Source: JAJEEA01 sp965243615 (GTDB taxonomy: Bacteria; Acidobacteriota; Vicinamibacteria; Vicinamibacterales; UBA8438). From it: DNA of 64,000 nt. The notes beneath the pieces are model-generated. The model did no database searches, was not told the origin of the DNA, and saw only the letters and a list, made by a program, of their open reading frames with translations. Each line of letters starts with the position of its first letter. Within the stretch, counting starts at the first letter, position 1. Below are positions 59,996 to 64,000 of the stretch, piece by piece. The position numbers and the translations under genes are program-made. The DNA lies in contig CBDEVO010000003.1 in NCBI GenBank assembly GCA_965243615.1, forward strand, positions 5,952,001 to 6,016,000. Reading direction: 5' to 3'.

Positions 59996-60087
59996 CGAGC
60001 CGATTCCAGGAGTGCCGGATCGGGCGGAAACCGAAGGCCCGGGGCGGTGCTCCCGGCAGCGAGCCGTACGATTCAGGAGGTACGGAG

Positions 60088-61218
60088 ATGAAGCGACGGC
60101 TGTTCGAGTCGCTCGGGGTGGCGACGGCCATCGCCGCCGTCATGGTGCTGCTGCAGCCCGCCGCCGGCGGGCAGGGCCCGGGCGAGACCCCGTGGGGCCA
60201 TCCCGACCTCGAGGGCATCTGGCTCGACGTCTACGCGACGCCGTTCGAGCGGCCCGCCGGCGTCGGCGAGCGCGAGCTCTTCACCGCGGCCGAGCGCGAG
60301 GCGCGCGATCAGGCCCGCATGGTCAACCCGGGGCGCGACCGGCGGGGGACGGACGGCCGGACGGACGTGGCCGGGGCCTACAACGCCGTCTACACGTCGG
60401 CGAGGCCCGCCGGCCCGCGCACGTCGCTCGTCGTCGACCCCCCGGACGGGCGCATCCCCGCCCTCACGCCGGAGGCGCAGCGCGACAACGAGGTCCGGCG
60501 CGACTGGCGCCTCATGCTGCTGCGCAGCACCGAGACCTGCCGCCTGGGGGGCAGCGGCTGCGCCGGGGGCGAGTACGGGCCCGCGTCGCCGCAGCGCTTC
60601 GACATGGTCCCCTTCTACAACACCGGCCGCATGAACCGCCACTTCGGCCCCGAGGACCAGAGCCTCGGCGACCGGTGCATGTCGGGGCGCACGCCCGACT
60701 TCAACGGGTTCCGCCGCATCGTGCAGGGCGAGGACGCCGTCGCCATCGGCTACGACACCGGGCAGGGCCAGGGGTACCACCGCATCGTCAACCTGGGCGG
60801 CAACCATCCCCCGAGCCACGTCCGCCTGCGGCACGGCGACTCGCGTGGCCGATGGGAGGGCCGGACCCTGGTCGTCGAGACCCAGAACTTCTCGCCCAAG
60901 TTCACCTACCGCGAGTCGGGCGCGAACCGGCGCCTCGTCGAGCGGTACACGCGTATCGACGAGGACACCCTCGAGTACAAGGTGACCATCGAGGACCCGA
61001 CGGTGTGGACCGCGCCGTGGACCGTCCGGCAGGAGCTGAAGCGCCAGAGCGGCGAGCAGAACCGCATCTACTACGAGCCGCGCTGCCACGAGGGGAACTA
61101 CGGGCTGCCGGCGCTGCTCATCGGCGCCCGCGTCGACGAGCAGGCGTTCGCCGAGGGGCGCGGCCCCGACCCGTTCTCGCTGGACACCGCCACGTGCGTC
61201 ACGGGCTTGCAGGACTGA
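60088..61218 (+). CDS. Secreted PWGHPDLxGIW-family protein (member 2)
   Basis: A 376-aa exported protein: signal peptide (GVATAIAAVMVLLQPAAGG), TPWGHPDLEGIWLDVY, SLVVDPPDGRIPAL, GDRCMSGRTPDFNGFRRI, WEGRTLVVETQNF and YEPRCHEGNYGLPALL. It is very similar to the truncated gene at the right edge (63002-64000), which points to a recent duplication. It is driven by the strong promoter at 59967-59995. Confidence 0.85.
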   Translation: MKRRLFESLGVATAIAAVMVLLQPAAGGQGPGETPWGHPDLEGIWLDVYATPFERPAGVGERELFTAAEREARDQARMVNPGRDRRGTDGRTDVAGAYNAVYTSARPAGPRTSLVVDPPDGRIPALTPEAQRDNEVRRDWRLMLLRSTETCRLGGSGCAGGEYGPASPQRFDMVPFYNTGRMNRHFGPEDQSLGDRCMSGRTPDFNGFRRIVQGEDAVAIGYDTGQGQGYHRIVNLGGNHPPSHVRLRHGDSRGRWEGRTLVVETQNFSPKFTYRESGANRRLVERYTRIDEDTLEYKVTIEDPTVWTAPWTVRQELKRQSGEQNRIYYEPRCHEGNYGLPALLIGARVDEQAFAEGRGPDPFSLDTATCVTGLQD

Positions 61219-61328
61219 GGGACGTCGGCGATTCGCTGGCGGGGGCCCCGCAGCCGCCGCCGGCGGTGCGGTGATGAAACCCGAGCCCACCCCGGCGTGA
61301 GGCCGCGCTTCGTCACCAGGGAGCAACG

Positions 61329-62309
61329 ATGATGAGAAACCGTTTCAGAGTCTCGACCATTGTCACGGCCCTCGCCGCCTTCAGCATCGGCGCCGTCGTC
61401 GCCGTCGGGGTCACCGGCACGGCCAGCCAGGGCCAGGAACAGGCGTCGCGACCGGCGCAGACCCCCGACGGGCGCCCGAACTTCAACGGCGTGTGGCAGG
61501 CCCTCAACGAAGCGCACTGGGACCTCGAGGCGCACGAGGCGCTGCCGGGCATGGTGATGCAGGAAGGCGTCTATCCCTACGAGTACGCCCGCGTGCCGGC
61601 GGCCCCGGTGGTGGCGCTGGGCGCGGCGGCCGGTGTCCCGGGCTCGATGGGGGTCGTGCAGGGCGACGGCACCATTCCCTACACGCCCGAAGCGCTCGAG
61701 ATGAAGCAGGAGAACGGCGCCAACTGGATCGACCGCGATCCCGAGCTCAAGTGCTACCTGCCGGGCACGCCCCGCGCGATGTACATGCCCTATCCGTTCC
61801 AGATCGTGCAGGGCGACGACAAGATCCACATGAACTTCGCGTTCTCGAACGCGGCGCGCGTCATCCACCTCGACGAGGTCGACCTGCCGCCCGACTGGAC
61901 CTACATGGGGCATTCGCTCGGCCGGTGGGAAGGCGACACGCTGGTGGTCGAGGTGACCGAGTTCAACGGCAAGAACTGGCTCGACCGGGCCGGCAACTTC
62001 CACAGCGAGGCGCTGCAGATCACCGAGCGCTACACGCCGATGTCGCCGGACGCCATCTGGTACGAGGCGACGCTCACCGATCCGCAGACCTTCACCGAGC
62101 CGTGGACGATCGCCATGCCGCTCTACCGGCGCCTCGAGCCCAACGCCACGGTGCTCGACTATCCGTGCATCGAGTTCGCCGAGGAGTTCATGTACGGGAG
62201 CCTGCGCCGCGAGCAGCTCGTGCAACGGTGGGAGGGCGACATGATGATCGTCGAGATCACGCGCAAGATCCCGGAGGGCGACGCGCTGCACGAGTGGTAT
62301 CGGCGGTAG
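61329..62309 (+). CDS. Secreted DGRPNFNGVW-family protein (member 3)
   Basis: A 326-aa exported protein of the same superfamily but a different subgroup: TPDGRPNFNGVWQALNEAHW, then DPELKCYLPGTPRAMYMPYP, WEGDTLVVEVTEFNG and LDYPCIEFAEEFMYG. The N-terminal anchor VTALAAFSIGAVVAVGVTG is a signal or membrane segment. Two ATG codons in a row open the gene. The following DUF6152 gene is a usual partner of this subgroup. Confidence 0.85.
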   Translation: MMRNRFRVSTIVTALAAFSIGAVVAVGVTGTASQGQEQASRPAQTPDGRPNFNGVWQALNEAHWDLEAHEALPGMVMQEGVYPYEYARVPAAPVVALGAAAGVPGSMGVVQGDGTIPYTPEALEMKQENGANWIDRDPELKCYLPGTPRAMYMPYPFQIVQGDDKIHMNFAFSNAARVIHLDEVDLPPDWTYMGHSLGRWEGDTLVVEVTEFNGKNWLDRAGNFHSEALQITERYTPMSPDAIWYEATLTDPQTFTEPWTIAMPLYRRLEPNATVLDYPCIEFAEEFMYGSLRREQLVQRWEGDMMIVEITRKIPEGDALHEWYRR

Positions 62310-62444
62310 GAGTCCGCGCCGTGGAACGGCGCGGGCGACCGCCCGCCGGGCGACGGAGCCGGTTCGCGGAGCGCGAGGGCGGTCCGAGGACCCGTCGGAC
62401 TAGAGACCGTTCGTGAGACACGAGGGGCAAGGAGGCCGAAGGCC

Positions 62445-62906
62445 ATGAGGACGAAGCTGTTGATCGGGGTCTTGAGCGCGGTCGTCGGTATCGGTCTGGG
62501 GCTGGCGGGGACCGCCGAGCCCGTGGCGGCGCATCACGCGTTCGCGGCGGAGTTCGACGCGGAACGGCCGGTCGAGTTCAGCGGTAAGGTCACGCGGGTC
62601 GAGTGGGTCAATCCCCACGTCTGGATCCACATCGACGTGGAGCTGGACGATGGCTCGACGGAGGTCTGGGCGTTCGAAGGGGGCACGCCGAACGTGCTGT
62701 TCAGGCGGGGCTTCACGCGACGGTCGCTCCTGCCCGGTACCGACGTCCGCGTCGACGGCTATCAGGCGAAGGACGGCACGAACCGGGCGAACGGCCGGGA
62801 CATCACGTTCCCCGACGGGACGAGGCTGTTCCTCGGGTCCTCGGGCACCGGCGCGCCCTACGAGCTGGCGCGGCCCGGCGTCGACACCGTGGCGCCTCCC
62901 AGGTAG
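62445..62906 (+). CDS. DUF6152 family exported protein
   Basis: A 153-aa protein: signal peptide, then AHHAFAAEFDAERPVEFSG, VEWVNPHVWIHIDVE and GTDVRVDGYQAKDGTNRANG, which is the DUF6152 pattern with its N-terminal His-His pair (a possible metal site). AAGGAGG precedes the ATG. It probably forms a small exported module with the preceding gene. Function unknown. Confidence 0.85.
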   Translation: MRTKLLIGVLSAVVGIGLGLAGTAEPVAAHHAFAAEFDAERPVEFSGKVTRVEWVNPHVWIHIDVELDDGSTEVWAFEGGTPNVLFRRGFTRRSLLPGTDVRVDGYQAKDGTNRANGRDITFPDGTRLFLGSSGTGAPYELARPGVDTVAPPR

Positions 62907-62956
62907 CCACTGCTACCGCGTCGGACGTCTTCGACGGCGAGCGGTAGTATCGGGGT

Positions 62957-62984
62957 CCGGCCCCGCGGTTGCGGGGCCGGGTTT
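62957..62984. terminator. Hairpin terminator between convergent genes
   Basis: CCGGCCCCGC (62957-62966) and GCGGGGCCGG (62971-62980) form a perfect 10-bp stem with a GGTT loop, followed by GTTT. It lies between the DUF6152 gene and the convergent gene at 63002; the short T-tract makes it a moderate terminator. Confidence 0.6.
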
Positions 62985-63001
62985 CGTGCGTACGAGCGGG
63001 C

Positions 63002-64000
63002 TCAGCGCTGGAGGCGGTCGGCGTCGTAGATGGAGAAGGAGGACGGTTCCGGACCGCGCCCCTCCGCGAACGCCTCGTCGTCCAGACGATAGCCGCGGAG
63101 CAACGCCGGCAGGCCGTAGTTCCCTTCGTGGCAGCGCGGCTCGTAGTAGATGCGGTTCTGCCCGTCGCTCTGCCGCTTCAGCTCCTGCCGGATCGTCCAG
63201 GGCGCCACCCACACCGTCGGATCCTCGATCGTCATCTCGTAATCGAGCGTTTCCTCGTCGACCCGCGTGTACCGTTCGACGAGCCGGCGGTTCTCGGCCG
63301 CACCCTGGTAGGGGAACTTGTGCGAGAAGTTCGCGGTCTCGATGACCAGCGTCCGGCCCTCCCATCGGCCGCGCGAGTCGCCGTGGCGCAGGCGGATGTG
63401 GCCCGGCGGATGGCTCCCGCCGAGGTTGACGAGGCGCTGGAACCCCTGGCCCTGCCCGGTGTCGTAGGCGATGGAAACGGCGTTCTCCCCCTGCACGATG
63501 CGGCGGAACCCGTTCAGGTCGGGGGTGCGCCCCGACATGCACCGGTCGCCGAGGCTCTGGTCCTCGGGACCGTCGTGGCGGTTCATGCGGCCCCGAGTGT
63601 TGTAGTAGGGCGTGGTCTCGTAGTAGCGCGGCGACGGCGGCCCGTACTCGCCCCCGGCGCACTGCGGGGCCTGGCTCCGGCACGTCTCGGTGTTGCGCAG
63701 GAGCATCAGGCGCCACTCCTGCTCGATCTCGTTACGCCCGACGTGCTCCGGCGTCAGGGCGGGGATGCGCCCGTCCGGCGGGTCGACGACGAGCGACGTG
63801 CGCGGGCCGGCCGGCCTCGCCGACGTGTAGACGGTGTTGTAGGCCCCGCTGGGCAGAATCGGCGGGCGGGCCAGCGCGGCCTGGTCCCGGGCGGCCCGCT
63901 CCTCCTCGGTGGCGAACTCGCGCTCGCCGATCCCGGGCGCCCGCTCGAGGGGCGTCGAGTACACGTCGAGCCAGATGCCCTCCAGGTCGGGATGCCCCCA
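63002..64000 (-). CDS. Secreted PWGHPDLxGIW-family protein (member 4), partial at window edge
   Basis: The frame enters from the right edge inside the WGHPDLEGIWLDVY motif and runs to the stop at 63002, so only the signal peptide and first residues are missing. It closely resembles the gene at 60088-61218 (SLVVDPPDGRIPAL, GDRCMSGRTPDLNGFRRI, YEPRCHEGNYGLPALL). The shared blocks suggest a duplicated pair in opposite orientation flanking members 3 and DUF6152. Confidence 0.85.
   Translation of the reverse strand, partial: WGHPDLEGIWLDVYSTPLERAPGIGEREFATEEERAARDQAALARPPILPSGAYNTVYTSARPAGPRTSLVVDPPDGRIPALTPEHVGRNEIEQEWRLMLLRNTETCRSQAPQCAGGEYGPPSPRYYETTPYYNTRGRMNRHDGPEDQSLGDRCMSGRTPDLNGFRRIVQGENAVSIAYDTGQGQGFQRLVNLGGSHPPGHIRLRHGDSRGRWEGRTLVIETANFSHKFPYQGAAENRRLVERYTRVDEETLDYEMTIEDPTVWVAPWTIRQELKRQSDGQNRIYYEPRCHEGNYGLPALLRGYRLDDEAFAEGRGPEPSSFSIYDADRLQR

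Overview
The window is very GC-rich and its gene content points to an Acidobacteriota chromosome, most likely a Vicinamibacteria-type lineage. The evidence is a Gram-negative LPS/lipid A cluster, several paralogous secreted proteins that open with a PWG(D/H)PDLxGIW motif, and a DUF6152 protein. These families are typically multiplied in that phylum. The taxonomic call is an inference from gene content.

Layout. 1-6.7 kb (minus strand): LPS core and lipid A genes waaA-lpxK-lpxL, waaF-rfaE1-rfaE2 and a cut-off waaC. 6.8-10.4 kb (plus): gap-pgk-tpiA-secG and tRNA-Leu(GAG). 10.8-45 kb is a defense and accessory island. Its first part holds a frameshifted AlkD-like gene, a type I CRISPR array of 14 repeats (leader on the right, transcribed on the minus strand), cas2, a cas4-cas1 fusion, vapBC, and a plus-strand type I-G (formerly I-U) interference operon (cas3, csx17, csb1, csb2). 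Next come an AAA-ATPase/PD-(D/E)XK protein, an AbiEii-like toxin pair, hicAB and a sodium-dependent transporter. Then a second minus-strand type I-G-like operon: a 63-aa small protein, csb1, csb2, cas3, a Csb3/Cas8-like gene and another AAA-ATPase/PD-(D/E)XK protein. The island ends with orphan antitoxins, gene remnants, a DUF4143 ATPase and a Fic protein. 43.5-53.1 kb: housekeeping and accessory genes (SDR, MATE, M23 peptidase, Nramp, gamma-glutamyltransferase, DinB, LamG). 53.2-55.3 kb: an IS1634-like element with terminal inverted repeats. 55.4-64 kb: a secreted HpcH/HpaI aldolase, tRNA-Arg(CCG), a DUF1445 protein and the secreted PWG(D/H)PDLxGIW family.

Most interesting system. In the first type I-G operon the cas3 frame runs without a stop into a Fic domain (AMPylase/Doc-type fold). 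A 69-aa frame overlapping the junction carries the S-x-x-x-E-G inhibitory motif of VbhA-type Fic antitoxins, and the Fic end is ATGA-coupled to csx17. This looks like a Fic toxin-antitoxin module wired into a CRISPR effector operon. In addition, two paralogous 515-aa AAA-ATPase/PD-(D/E)XK proteins each follow one of the two type I-G operons. In the second operon the stop/start overlap makes it a true operon member. Together these suggest that this type I-G locus carries non-canonical effector or guard components.
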